From contig CM030941.1 in the NCBI GenBank assembly GCA_018136815.1, positions 2,834,984 to 2,898,983 of the forward strand: a stretch of 64,000 nucleotides of DNA, read 5' to 3'. This stretch comes from Isochrysis galbana. Lineage: Eukaryota; Haptophyta; Isochrysidales; Isochrysidaceae. Positions within the stretch are counted from its first letter, which is position 1. Each line of letters opens with the position of its first letter. The notes under the pieces were generated by a model. That model was not told the DNA's origin and ran no database searches. It worked only from the letters and a program-made list of their open reading frames with translations. This document shows, one piece after another, positions 29,943-39,842 of this stretch. A program made the position numbers and the translations under genes.

Positions 29943-30291
29943 GCCGTGCGTGCGCATAGCAGCTTGTTTCTCTGCGGTTCACAATTACATAAACATGCAG
30001 TATAAGAGAGATCTCTCGCGGGGAGGGTGTGATGAGTTGCAATCATCCATGTGCACGCCGTGGATGCGCACGGCGCGATGTGCATCGGTTCCCCCCGCGG
30101 GGGCGCCGTGCGTGCGCATAGTAGCTTGTTTTGTTTCTCTGCGGTTCACAATTACATAAACATGCAGTATAAATAAGAGAGATCTCTCACGGGGAAGGGT
30201 GTGATGAGTTGCAATCACCCATGTGCACGCCGTGGATGCGCACGGCGCGATGTGCATCGGTTCCCCCGCGGGGGCGCCGTGCGTGCGCATA
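29943..30291. repeat. Tandem repeat, about 165-bp unit, just over two copies
   Basis: The landmark GCCGTGCGTGCGCAT recurs near 29943, 30105 and 30277. Each unit contains TTCACAATTACATAAACATG, GAGAGATCTCTC and a GTGCACGCCGTG / CGGCGCG inverted motif. No gene is seen. Confidence 0.8.
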
Positions 30292-30514
30292 ACAACTGTT
30301 TCTCCTACTATGAAGGTGCACGCCGTGCGTTCACTCTTTCCGCGGGGCCCTCCCCCCCCCCTCCCGCCCAAGGCCCACGAGGCGCGCTAGGGCCGGGTTT
30401 TGTTTTTGCGTCCCGCCTCTCGCTCCCGCCCAAACTTGCACGGACTTGCGGATCTTGCAGTAGGCCCCAAAACCGACCCAAACTTGCAAACAAGTTTGGC
30501 AATAATTGGTCAGG

Positions 30515-30667
30515 CCCAACAAAGGAGGCGAGGGCAAAGAGGGCGAATGGGCGAACGTCGAATGTAGGATCCTGCGACGGTGACTCGTGGCTAGCCTACA
30601 AGGATTGGGATTGGACATAGAAACGCAGACAACTTCTAAAACAAAAAGGTCGATCGCGGATGCGACA
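30515..30667 (-). mobile_element. LTR fragment of family E
   Basis: On the minus strand it begins TGTCGCATCCGCGATCGACC and follows the first 150 bp of the LTR at 36511 with modest divergence. The remainder of the LTR is missing. Confidence 0.75.
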
Positions 30668-30731
30668 CCCTCATTTTAACTTGTGGGGAGTTAGAATGGG
30701 AGCCGGGGGCTTGCGAGGGGTGAGATTTGGA

Positions 30732-30826
30732 GGGGTGCATAGGTGTATGTATCTGTGTCAACAGCACGCGCCAAGGTGTACGGGCAGGTGCGCTGAGGGC
30801 TGTCGTGTTAGTACCGGGCTAGTGAG
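30732..30826 (+). repeat. Dispersed repeat F, copy 2
   Basis: Matches 15326-15430 in the same orientation. Confidence 0.65.
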
Positions 30827-31162
30827 AGTAGTGGTACTAATGCTCAGTTCGATTATTATAGTGGCGGTTCGGTGGAGTAGGGCGGCAGAGCCTGTTGCAG
30901 CCGCAGGCTCTGGCTCTGGTCTCTTCCCTGTCTCTGTGGCTATTGGCTATTGATTGGGGTGGCGAGGGCGGGACAGGCATGACGTCGACGTCTTGGTCGG
31001 CGGGGGCAGCGGCCTGCGAGCGCTTCGGCTCCGGCGGCATGGGCCTGCCCCGTTGGGTGACGTGGCTGCGTGGGGCTAGGAGAGGGGAGCCGCCGGCGCA
31101 TGCTCCATCGCTGAAATTGTAACTATAACAATAGTTTTCTTTCACATAAGGATAAGGGAAAC

Positions 31163-31948
31163 AACTAAGTTTATACTTAGTTCGCCCATGGGGGGGCACG
31201 AGCCCCCCCCTCTCTCCACTCCTCCCCTGCCATGGGGGAGGAACCACCCACATGCTCCTAGCACGCCTGATGGCTTGCTAGGAGCCCACTGCTCTGCTGA
31301 CCCACTCTCTCAGTGGCAGGCTCGCCTGCCTCGCGCGTCCTGGCCTGTCGTGGCCAGCCCATCGCTCCAACACCTGCCAACACCCCCTCCCTCCCCCCCT
31401 GTTCGACAGGCAGACAGGTGCAGAGTGGGGGCCCCTGAGGCCCAGGAGCGCCGGCGAGGGAGAGGCAGGGGAGACCAGGGCCCAGCCCCAGCCTCCTCTG
31501 CTCCTCTGCCCCCTGAGCTGGCCTCCAAGAGCCTCCAGGGGTCGCCAGAGGCAGCTGCAGGCCTGTCACAGGCGCGCCATCGCGCGTGCCTGCAGGAGAG
31601 GGGAGAGAGAGCGCGGAGAAGGGGGTGGGCGGAGCGAGGGCTCCGACCACCGAAAATTATGTAAGTCCCGCACCTGTTTACCGGAGAAGTCGGGACTGAG
31701 GACGCCGCCAGCCCGGTAGGCATAGGAGGAAGGGGGGAACGGATCACCGGGGGGGGGCGCGGGCCACCGACCATATCTAAGCCCTTCACCCCTATCCCCC
31801 TAGTAGTGCACGGGGGGAGTCGCCTGATGGCGGGGGGGAAAGGGCCGGGAGAGAGGGGGTGTAGAAAGTTTTGCTTCGTGCTTCGTGAGTAGAAAGTAGA
31901 GGGTCCACGGCCGCGTGTGCGGTGAGACTATTAAGAAGTTAATTTAAT
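31163..31948 (-). mobile_element. Non-autonomous retroposon (family B), left of the filamin gene
   Basis: About 780 bp, the inverted partner of 35392-36149. The family tail (AT hairpin plus G/C hairpin) is at the low-coordinate end, so the element reads on the minus strand. It is flanked by imperfect direct repeats, TTCACATAAGGATAAGGG at 31141 and TTCACATAAGGGAAAAC at 31949, which look like its own long target-site duplication. No coding capacity is visible. Long target duplications point to LINE-type target-primed integration. Confidence 0.7.
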
Positions 31949-32099
31949 TTCACATAAGGGAAAACAACCCCAACCCAAACACTAACACGTAACATGAAAA
32001 ACATCACAATAGTTACATACAGGCACCTTGCTCATGCATAGATCACTTGAACACAATGAGAAAAAGGAAGATGTAGAAGGTGCTTCGGAGCTCGGATGA

Positions 32100-35051
32100 T
32101 TATAATGTTGTGGTTAGTGTGGTAGAACTGCAACAAGGTGATGCCCAGGCATCAATAGGAACAGGCCTAGAGGACCCCTCCGGCGTCGAGGAGCGAGCCG
32201 CCGCGCTCCGACCAGCTGATTTGACCCGCCTAGCTCGGGTGGAAGTCAGACCTGCGCTGGGCCGATGCAGACGGTGATGAGGCCGCGATGGCGAGGAGGA
32301 ATTTGGTGCGTCGGCGTGATGGGCTAGCGCAGTGGAGGCGAGGCGTTGATGGATCAAGGTGACATCATGTGTGTGCTTTGGCGGACACTGTGCGAGTGCA
32401 AGGCCAGTAGTCGGCGCCGAGCCCGGCCGACACCGTGAGTGGCTGTGGGGCAAGCTGAGAAGCCGGTTGGTGGAGGTAGACTTTCGAAGCAGTGAGGTCG
32501 ACGCCTTAGACGCCTTGCTACTTGGCGCGGTCACCCGCACGCGGAACGGGCAGCCCGGTATACGGGCCGCAGCATACGTGACGTTGAGGAGATACTCGCC
32601 TTCCGCACCTAGGGGCGTGTAGACGACGAGGAATGATCCATCTTCGGCCGGCGTCACGCTCGCCTCGACGGTGCCCGGCCCATTCAAGAGCGAGACGCGG
32701 AAGGGTGCGCTACGTGCCAAGCGACGGCCATTGCCGGATGAGTCACGCGCACGGATCACAAAACTAGATGGGCGGCCCAGCACGGCTCTTGTCAGACCAC
32801 CGCCTTCAGCTACACACTTTGAGACGTCCAAGCCGCCAGCGCCGACCGAGATTTCGCGCGAGGAGGCCCGCTGTCCCGCGCGTTCGGTCAAGACAAGGCG
32901 GTGGGCTCCAACGTGCGAAGGACTGCCTCGCACACAGAGGATGCGCACACCGCCCTTCTCTGTGATCTCGACCGCGCAACGAGAGCCCGACTGCTCGCCT
33001 GTACATGGCTCAAGAAAGGCGCGCATTTCCATGCAGATGGCGCCGTCCTCAATGCTGGTGCCATTCCCCCCGCTGGTTGTCCCAGACCAATAGTGCAGAC
33101 CACCACCCCTCTTGCTTCTTACCGCCAGTGCACATGTGGATTGTTGGGGCACCACTGGGGCATTTGTAGATCGTTGGCTCCCGGTTGGAGCTAGCGATGG
33201 GACTTCAAGGCTGTCACATATGTCAGCATGATCCTGGTCATAATCGAGGCCCTTTGAGGGGCCTCGATGGCTGCCGGTCCATCGGGAAGTGCCCATAGAC
33301 GACCGCTCGACTGCAAGTGCGTTTCCGAAGCGGTCAAGCAACGGAATCGTCCAGGAGAAGCGCGCGCCTACTTGGAGTTTTGCCAAGTTTCTAGCCGCTG
33401 CGACCGATGTCGTCAGACAAACCGCTGCTGGTAGTACTCGTATTGCCCACAATGTTGCACTCATCGCGTCGGGGCCTTGCGCAAGCGCTGGTGACGCACA
33501 CGACCCCAGTGCTGCTAGAGAGTCTACCGACACGTTTGGAGCCGAGAAGTGCCGATCCGCGATATTGCAGGCGACGATGAGGCGCAGCTCGAACGTGCCG
33601 GCACGGCTAGGTGCAAAGGCAATCTTGAACTGCCCTCCCTCTACCTCGACTTGTTGCGTCGGGATCATGGTAGTGTTCAACCCGCCATCGAGGGCGGCCG
33701 CAACGGCATGCGAGGCCTCGTCCGAGGGGCGAGTCCTCACAATAGTCGTAGACTCGGTCACGAAACCACCAAACTCCCTCGTCTCGCCGGGAGTGAGCGG
33801 GGGCAACGATTCATCTCGAGTCGCATCGATGTGGCAGTGACGGAGCCCGAGGCGAAGAAGGTGAGGCGATAGATGACAGGGCATGCCCATCACGTCGAGA
33901 AGAGCACCGTGTAGATGTACCTGCTCACCGGCCGTCAAGTTCTCCCAGTGCACGGCACTGTTGTGATCCAGCCAAAGCTTGATGCTGTGCACCTTGAGAC
34001 CCTCCGCAGGCAAAACCTTCAGAGGTGCGGAATAGAGAACGACAGCGTCTCGGCGAACGCTGGCTGAGGTCATCTCATGGTGCTCTCCCGATGCTCGCGG
34101 GCCTCTTGTGCCTAGCTCGTCATCCGATCCTCCCTTGCATCCACCAGCCTGTTGAGACGCTTCCACAGAGTGCTGTACCACGAGCTGAAGCTCGCCGCTT
34201 TCTTCTGGCGTAAGCTGTGCAAGGAGCACTTCTTCTCCAGGACCAGTCCTTCTGCTCCACCGCGCATGTGAACTAAGAGTATTCCTGCCGCCGTCGCTCT
34301 CAATGCAAATTGTCTTCAGCTGAGCTTGCGCCGACCCCAACCGGGCGATCAAGCACGATGGTTCGCAGAGACACGGTCGCTCGCTCGCGTCAAAGAGCTT
34401 CACCAAAAAAGACAACTTCTCTCCAACTCGTGCCTCCTCCCACGGCCGGTACGGTTCGAGCTGAGCGGATGCTGGCCGTCTTGGTATGGCCGGATGTGCT
34501 ATATAAATCGGAAGTTTCAAATCTGCCTCCGGCTCATCTGCCCGCCAGATGCGCAATGTGTGCGGCCCGAGACCAGCGGCATCAGGAAGAATAATTCGAT
34601 ACCTGCCATCGACAGCGCTCGCGACGGCGCAAGGTAGGTGTGAAGAGCGGCCGCACCCAACTGTTGCTTGGAGTGATTCTCTTCCTCCAGTGATGAGGTT
34701 CCCATGCGCATCGCGAGCTTCGAGCAGTTGCTCACGCCCGTGCGAGGCGCTACTGGCGAGGACCGAGCTTGCCACACGCATTCTACCTGCAATCACTCTC
34801 ACTGGCGCGCTGAGCACCAGTGTGCCCTGCTCGTCCTCCACACGCAGCTCGTACTCCCCAGCCTGCCGCACAGTGAACTCCACATTCACGAGGGCCGTGC
34901 GCGGGTCAGCGCCGCTGAGCAGCGCCCGGACGTGCGTCGGGCCATGCAGCGATAGCGTGTGCGCTCTTGCGCCGCTCGGCACTCTCAGCTGCAACCGCGT
35001 TGGCGCGCCGGCCACTGCGGCGGCACCACCAGCCGTCCCGACGATCTCCAT
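32100..35051 (-). CDS. Filamin-repeat (Ig-like) protein
   Basis: 983 residues in one exon from the ATG at 35051 (MEIVGTAGG). The clearest filamin/ABP280 repeat is at about residues 743-845: it opens with an A..A-type strand, contains RARDSSGNGRRL, then a TPAEDGSFLVVYTPLGAEG block and closes with GCPFRVRVT. Two weaker repeats occupy about 14-90 and 91-185 (VDGRYRIILPDAAGLGPHTL). Between 190 and 740 are diverged Ig-like beta segments with DRFGN-type turns and long insertions. The last 130 residues are basic and Ser/Arg/His-rich. No actin-binding calponin-homology pair, signal peptide or membrane helix is seen, so it is not a classical filamin; a scaffold or cytoskeletal role is inference. Flanking retroposons lie 150 and 340 bp away. 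Confidence 0.75.
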   Translation of the reverse strand: MEIVGTAGGAAAVAGAPTRLQLRVPSGARAHTLSLHGPTHVRALLSGADPRTALVNVEFTVRQAGEYELRVEDEQGTLVLSAPVRVIAGRMRVASSVLASSASHGREQLLEARDAHGNLITGGRESLQATVGCGRSSHLPCAVASAVDGRYRIILPDAAGLGPHTLRIWRADEPEADLKLPIYIAHPAIPRRPASAQLEPYRPWEEARVGEKLSFLVKLFDASERPCLCEPSCLIARLGSAQAQLKTICIESDGGRNTLSSHARWSRRTGPGEEVLLAQLTPEESGELQLVVQHSVEASQQAGGCKGGSDDELGTRGPRASGEHHEMTSASVRRDAVVLYSAPLKVLPAEGLKVHSIKLWLDHNSAVHWENLTAGEQVHLHGALLDVMGMPCHLSPHLLRLGLRHCHIDATRDESLPPLTPGETREFGGFVTESTTIVRTRPSDEASHAVAAALDGGLNTTMIPTQQVEVEGGQFKIAFAPSRAGTFELRLIVACNIADRHFSAPNVSVDSLAALGSCASPALAQGPDAMSATLWAIRVLPAAVCLTTSVAAARNLAKLQVGARFSWTIPLLDRFGNALAVERSSMGTSRWTGSHRGPSKGLDYDQDHADICDSLEVPSLAPTGSQRSTNAPVVPQQSTCALAVRSKRGGGLHYWSGTTSGGNGTSIEDGAICMEMRAFLEPCTGEQSGSRCAVEITEKGGVRILCVRGSPSHVGAHRLVLTERAGQRASSREISVGAGGLDVSKCVAEGGGLTRAVLGRPSSFVIRARDSSGNGRRLARSAPFRVSLLNGPGTVEASVTPAEDGSFLVVYTPLGAEGEYLLNVTYAAARIPGCPFRVRVTAPSSKASKASTSLLRKSTSTNRLLSLPHSHSRCRPGSAPTTGLALAQCPPKHTHDVTLIHQRLASTALAHHADAPNSSSPSRPHHRLHRPSAGLTSTRARRVKSAGRSAAARSSTPEGSSRPVPIDAWASPCCSSTTLTTTL

Positions 35052-35391
35052 CGGCGACAGAGAGAGAGCCCGCCCCGGCAGTTACATTGGTGACATAACT
35101 AGCGGGCTTTAGTTTATTGTCAGAGTTTTCTTGTTGTCCTAGTTTAATCCTAGTGCTGAGGGACCGTGCCTCATCGGCAACGGAGCCCCTACCCCGCGAT
35201 GGGGGGGTGCGCGGTTGGTGCATGGCTCGTCCGGTGTATGTGGCTAGGGATGCTAGCCAACAAGACCTCTTACAAGACTACAATTTCTTACGTTTACACT
35301 AGTGAACGGCAACAGAGCAGCGAGGAGTGAGGGGCGAGGGGGCGCATATAGGCCGGAGGAAAGAAGGAGAAAATAAATAAATAAAATAAAC
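35052..35391. other. Upstream region of the filamin-repeat gene
   Basis: About 340 bp of non-coding sequence between the ATG and the retroposon. It probably holds the promoter. It ends in an A/T-rich AAATAAATAAATAAAAT stretch used as a retroposon target. Confidence 0.4.
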
Positions 35392-36149
35392 CTTTTAATA
35401 GTCTCACCGCGCACGCAGCTGTGGACCCTCTACTTTCTACTCACGTAGGAAAACTTTCTACACCCCCACGCTCCCAGCCCTTCTCCCCCCGCCATCAGCC
35501 ATCAGGCGGCTCCCCCCGTGCACTACTAGGGGGATTGGGGTGAAGGGCTTAGATATGGTCCGGTGGCCCGCGCCTCCCCCCGGTGATCTGTTCCCTCTCT
35601 TCCTCCTGTGTCTCCGAGTGGGCGGCGACCTCAGTCCCGACTTATCCTGTAAACAGGTGCGGGACTTACCTATTTTTCGGTGGGCGGACGGAGCTCTCGC
35701 TCCGCCCACCCCCTTCTCCGCGCTCTCTCTCCCCTCTCCTGCGGCACGCGCGATGGCACGCCTGCGGCAGGCCTGCAGCTGCCCATTGGCGACCCTGGAG
35801 GCTCATGGAGGCCAGCTCAGGGGGCAGTGGAGGCTGGGGCTGGGCCCTGGCCTCCCCTGCCTCTCCCTCGCTGGCGCTCCTGAGCCTCAGGGGCCCCCAC
35901 GCTGCACCTGTCTGCCTGTCGAACAGGGGGGGAGGAGGGGTTGGAGCAATGGGCTGGCCACGCCGGGCCAGGATGGGCGAATCAGGCGAGCCTGTCAGCG
36001 GGAGAGAGGGTCAGCAGGGCAGTGGCCTCCTGGCAAGCCATCAGGCGTGCCAGGAGGATGATGGGTGGTTCCTCCCCCATGGCAGGGGAGGAGTGGAGAG
36101 AGGGGGGGGCTCGTGCCCCCCCATGGGCGAGCTAAGTATAAACTTAGTT
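35392..36149 (+). mobile_element. Non-autonomous retroposon (family B), right of the filamin gene
   Basis: About 758 bp, inverted relative to 31163-31948, with the two-hairpin tail at 36090-36149. The flanks share AGGAGAAAATAAATAAA on both sides (35372-35391 and 36150-36168), a target-site duplication of about 17-20 bp. The sequence directly after the tail is the duplication, which places the double hairpin at the 3' terminus of the element. Confidence 0.75.
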
Positions 36150-36283
36150 GAGGAGAAAATAAATAAAATAGTAGTAGTAGTAGGCGTAATTACGGAAAGA
36201 AGGAGAAAAATCACCCCCCCTCCCCCCCCCGGAGCCGCGCTAGCCTTTTTCCCCTTCTCCGCCGCGCACGCGCCCCAAACCGC

Positions 36284-36287
<4 letters not shown>

Positions 36288-36382
<95 letters not shown>

Positions 36383-36410
36383 CGCTCGCTCGCTCTCGCT
36401 CTCGCTCTCC
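36288..36410. repeat. (CT)n microsatellite
   Basis: About 45 uninterrupted CT units followed by CTCG variants. Confidence 0.95.
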
Positions 36411-36510
36411 CTTAACTGCTTAACTCTAAAGCTCGCCCACCACCATCCCCTGTCGCCGTCGCGGCGTGTGCGGGCCCACCTATGAGCCAGGAGGGGGCGC
36501 GAGGCCCCCA

Positions 36511-37372
36511 TGTCGCATCCGCGATCGACCTTTTTGTTTTAGAAGTTGTCTGCGTTTCTATTTTCCCTCCTTGCAGGCTAGTCACTAGTCACCGTCGCAG
36601 GATCCTACATTCGCCCATTCGCCCTTGTTGCCCTCGCCTCCTTTGTCGCCTCCCTTGTCGCCTGCTTGCCCCTCACCGGGCTTACCTCCTTGCGTGCTCC
36701 TCGCGTTTTTAGGCTAAGTCGCGCGTTCAGGTATCGCCGGTGCAAGGAACCGCCCCCTTGTGTGACCCTGATTCCCCCTCAGGTGTTGGCCGTTGGATGA
36801 TATCGTGGCGCTGTTTTACTTCGGTCTTCATCAACTCACTTAAGGGTTTTCGAAAGATTCCCTCCTTATTCCTGTGCGTAACTGTCGCCCCCGTCGGATC
36901 GTCCGTCGCCCCGTCGCTCTCTTGTCGGCATTCTCTTCCTTGTTCGATCTGTCAGCAGGTTCCTGTGCGTTCCGTGATAAGGATACGTTAGTGTGGAGAG
37001 TGTTGACGTGAGTGTAGTGTCATCTCGTCGGGCCATCGGCCTCTAGCCGTCTGTCGTCTGTCATCTGTCGTTCTTCGTTCGTCGCTCTCGTTCTCGTTCT
37101 CGTTCCCGTTCTCGTCCCTCGTTCTCAACACTACCTCAACACCAAACCTCACCAATCCCTCAGCCCTAGCCTATCCATCCCGATCCGCCCAGCCATGTCC
37201 GCTCCGTCGTCGCGCTCGCCCTCGCCCAAGCCCGTCCTCCCGCCTTCCTCTGCTGAGGAGGTGGTCCAGCCCGTCATTCCATCACTCCCGGCCTCCTTCG
37301 CCGCGCCTTCCGCCGATCGTCTCCCTTCCGAATCATCGCATATCGAGCCCGTGGTCATGCTCGATCCGTCAG
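36511..37372 (+). mobile_element. LTR and leader of retrotransposon family E
   Basis: Starts TGTCGCATCCGCGATCGACC at 36511. It is about 95 percent identical, by eye, to the inverted copy at 58893-60948 once the nested transposon there is removed. The shared block runs to 37372 and includes the start of a gag-like frame. The LTR boundary within it is not resolved. The point 36721-36730 is the empty counterpart of the transposon insertion in the other copy. Confidence 0.75.
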
Positions 37373-37674
37373 GTGTAGAATCCAAGTCGACGCGTCCCGC
37401 GCCGGGCCCGCCAACCCGCCAAAGGGGCCCAAGGCCCCTCCTCCTGCAGAAGCGGGCCTCCTGCCCGCTCTGCCCACCACCACTCCCGAAGACCGCGCCT
37501 CCTCAGAGGCCGAGCTCGCGGCTACCACCGTCTTTCACCCATTCGAGGCCGGCGCCGCGCCTCCATCACCACCCCCATCGCCCTCCGATGCTGTGGAGAG
37601 CGGGCATGAGCCCGCTCTCACTGAAATCTGCATGGAAGAGGCTGTTGAGGCATATCCCCACTTACCACTCATGA
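37195..37674 (+). pseudogene. Gag-like N-terminus of family E retrotransposon
   Basis: 159 residues from the ATG at 37195, opening MSAPSSRSPSPKP and continuing Pro/Ser-rich. The first 58 residues are shared with the copy on the minus strand at 58893-59072. After 37372 the two copies differ, so the frame beyond that may be a different element variant or unrelated sequence. No capsid or zinc-knuckle motif is present, so this is a truncated start. Confidence 0.5.
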
Positions 37675-39842
37675 AAGTATGTTGATAGTCGTCAAACACA
37701 AAAATCAAATACTACTAGTAGTATAGTATTTGAAGTTGAAGTTGATAACTAAAACTAACGTTAAGTTAAGTGAATCCATAAAAAGAAAATTATATGGTAC
37801 ATGGTCCGCTTTCGACGGAATGCGACCTGGCTCCGCAACTCCTTCCGACGTTTGGTGTGATGAACACGAAAAAAAATATTCTTGAAGATCCCATTGTTGT
37901 GTGTGTGTGTGTGCACAGGCATGCCTGCGCTCTTCGGATAAATAAAGGTACCCAGCTTTGTAGGACCAGTCCTACAATGTAGGACGGAATTGCCCACGTG
38001 TAAACACAAGCATTTGGTGGTATTCTGGCCTAACCATGGGCTGTTGGCTTATTTTGTGGATGTCCTCTTGACGAAGTTGTTCTAGAGCACCAAAGCACCA
38101 TTCCCTCAAGAGCTTCGTTTTTTTGCTCGCGCAACCCTGGTCGTCCGGTGGAAACAGCACTTGTCCTACGAATGCAAGAATCCACCAATAATCCATGATG
38201 ATGAGCTCCTCCCATCATGTCCTGAGGAGATGGAATGCAGTTTTGATTGCCCTCTTTGAGACCTTCAGTGATGCCTTAAAGTGCCTTAGCTTGGTTCAGA
38301 CGTCCAAGGGTCCGTTTTGCTGCTATACTGTCTCCAAAGGGCTAAAATAAAAATCCTCCGACTTGGGCGCACCCCGGAAGTGCTGCACCACCCGTAGCAG
38401 GTGGGGCAAAAGTTAGTGAAGACTAGCTCTACAGGCTTGGCCATGGGGAGAGCTAAGCATGTATGGGAGGAGAAGATGAATTGTGAATTGGTTTAGTTGG
38501 TGGGAAGCCCAGAAATTTCAACCTAAGACCTAAGCTATCCATGAGGCACAAAGGCCAGAGTCCTACGAATGCATGGAAATCGTAGGACACGGTCCTACAA
38601 TGTAGGACGGAACCGGCTGACCGTCTTGCGTCGGGCTCGTCTTGGTTGTCAATTCCGTCGCGCGCGACGAGGGAGGGGTTGGGGATTGGGTCCCGAAGCC
38701 TTTTTCAGGGTCTCCCCTGAGGGTGGTCAACCAGTGCGATCCCCTGGTGCAGACTCTGCTACACCAATCTGACTGTTCCCCCCATGGGCGATTGGTGATT
38801 GGTGAGATGACGAGATGACTGGCCAGGCCTGTGCCTCGTGCTTGCGCACGAGGTCAGTGCCGTGGGCCAGTGTAGGGGCCCAGCCTTGCGGCTTTCCCTG
38901 CTATGGTATGCGGCTCTGAGCCGGCTGGTCTCGGTTGATGGGTGGATTTGGGTGGATGGAAGGAGTTGACGGTTGAGGGCTGTGTTGGCCATGCTTGGCA
39001 TGGTGGCCTTGCTGGTGCTCGGCTGTCTGGGGTCGGCACGGGACGAGTCTCGTGCGCATCTGGGTCGGTGGGGCGCCCGCTCTCGGGCGCTTCGAGTGCG
39101 AGGCGTCGGGCTTGGCTCGATCGTCCGTCGCGGCAGGGGTGGCGGCAGGAGGGGCGGAGGGGAGCGCGGCGCGCGCTCCGTGACCCTATCTTTTCAAAGA
39201 TAGTTCGGTGTGATGAACATGAAGGGGTGGGATCAAATGGCAACACTTCTCGCCTTTATTTTTGTCAAACATCCAATTAGAAAAGGCGAAAATGACGGTC
39301 TACTAGCAAGTACTAGGTACTAGTACGGAATTTAAATGAAACACCAGCAATCTTATCAAAAGTTATCTAGCCCTACTGAGTCTCTTCGTACGCCTCTGCG
39401 CAAAGCATTCCTAGTGGCCTCCGTTCTTCTTTGCGAACGAGACACACGTCTCCAAGTGCGCAACCGCCCGAACTGCTTGGCGCACAGTCTGGTGTGCTCC
39501 TCTTGTCACCGTCTCTTAGTAATAGTACTACTCGACCTCCACAAGTAGCTCGAATCACGACGGAAGTCGGGTATGCCGACTAGAGGCGCAAGTCAGCGAG
39601 GGTGCCGAGGCGGACGTCCACGTGCACTTCATGAAAGTCTCCGCATTCCCACTCACATGGAAAGGCACGAACTCGCTCAAAAGGAGGCTAGGGCTTTTGG
39701 AAGCCTCGTGGCTCGCGTTCAATGCAGAGGCTGTGTTGTTTTTATATCCTCGGCCGAAAAAAACCAGCATGCACAAGCAAGACAACAGGCAAGCAAGCGG
39801 ACAATGTGCCAAGGAGCTTTGACCTTGCGTTGATTCAACCGC
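37675..39842. other. Intergenic sequence with palindromic repeats
   Basis: No recognisable gene. A roughly 30-bp sequence containing the palindrome GTCCTACAATGTAGGAC occurs in the same orientation near 37965-37990 and 38585-38612; a related piece is at about 15443. GT microsatellite at 37898-37914. The stretch near 39300-39842 is probably the 3' UTR of the SET-JmjC-SET gene and spacer. Confidence 0.5.

Noticed and set aside
31155-36168. The inverted 760-bp repeats around the filamin gene as ends of one large transposon
   Set aside because: Each copy has its own flanking direct repeats of about 17-20 bp, so they are two separate insertions.
37972-38196. A small protein opening MDYWWILAFVGQ on the minus strand
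   Set aside because: No family recognised, no start context or conservation; it lies between palindromic repeats and may be transposon debris.
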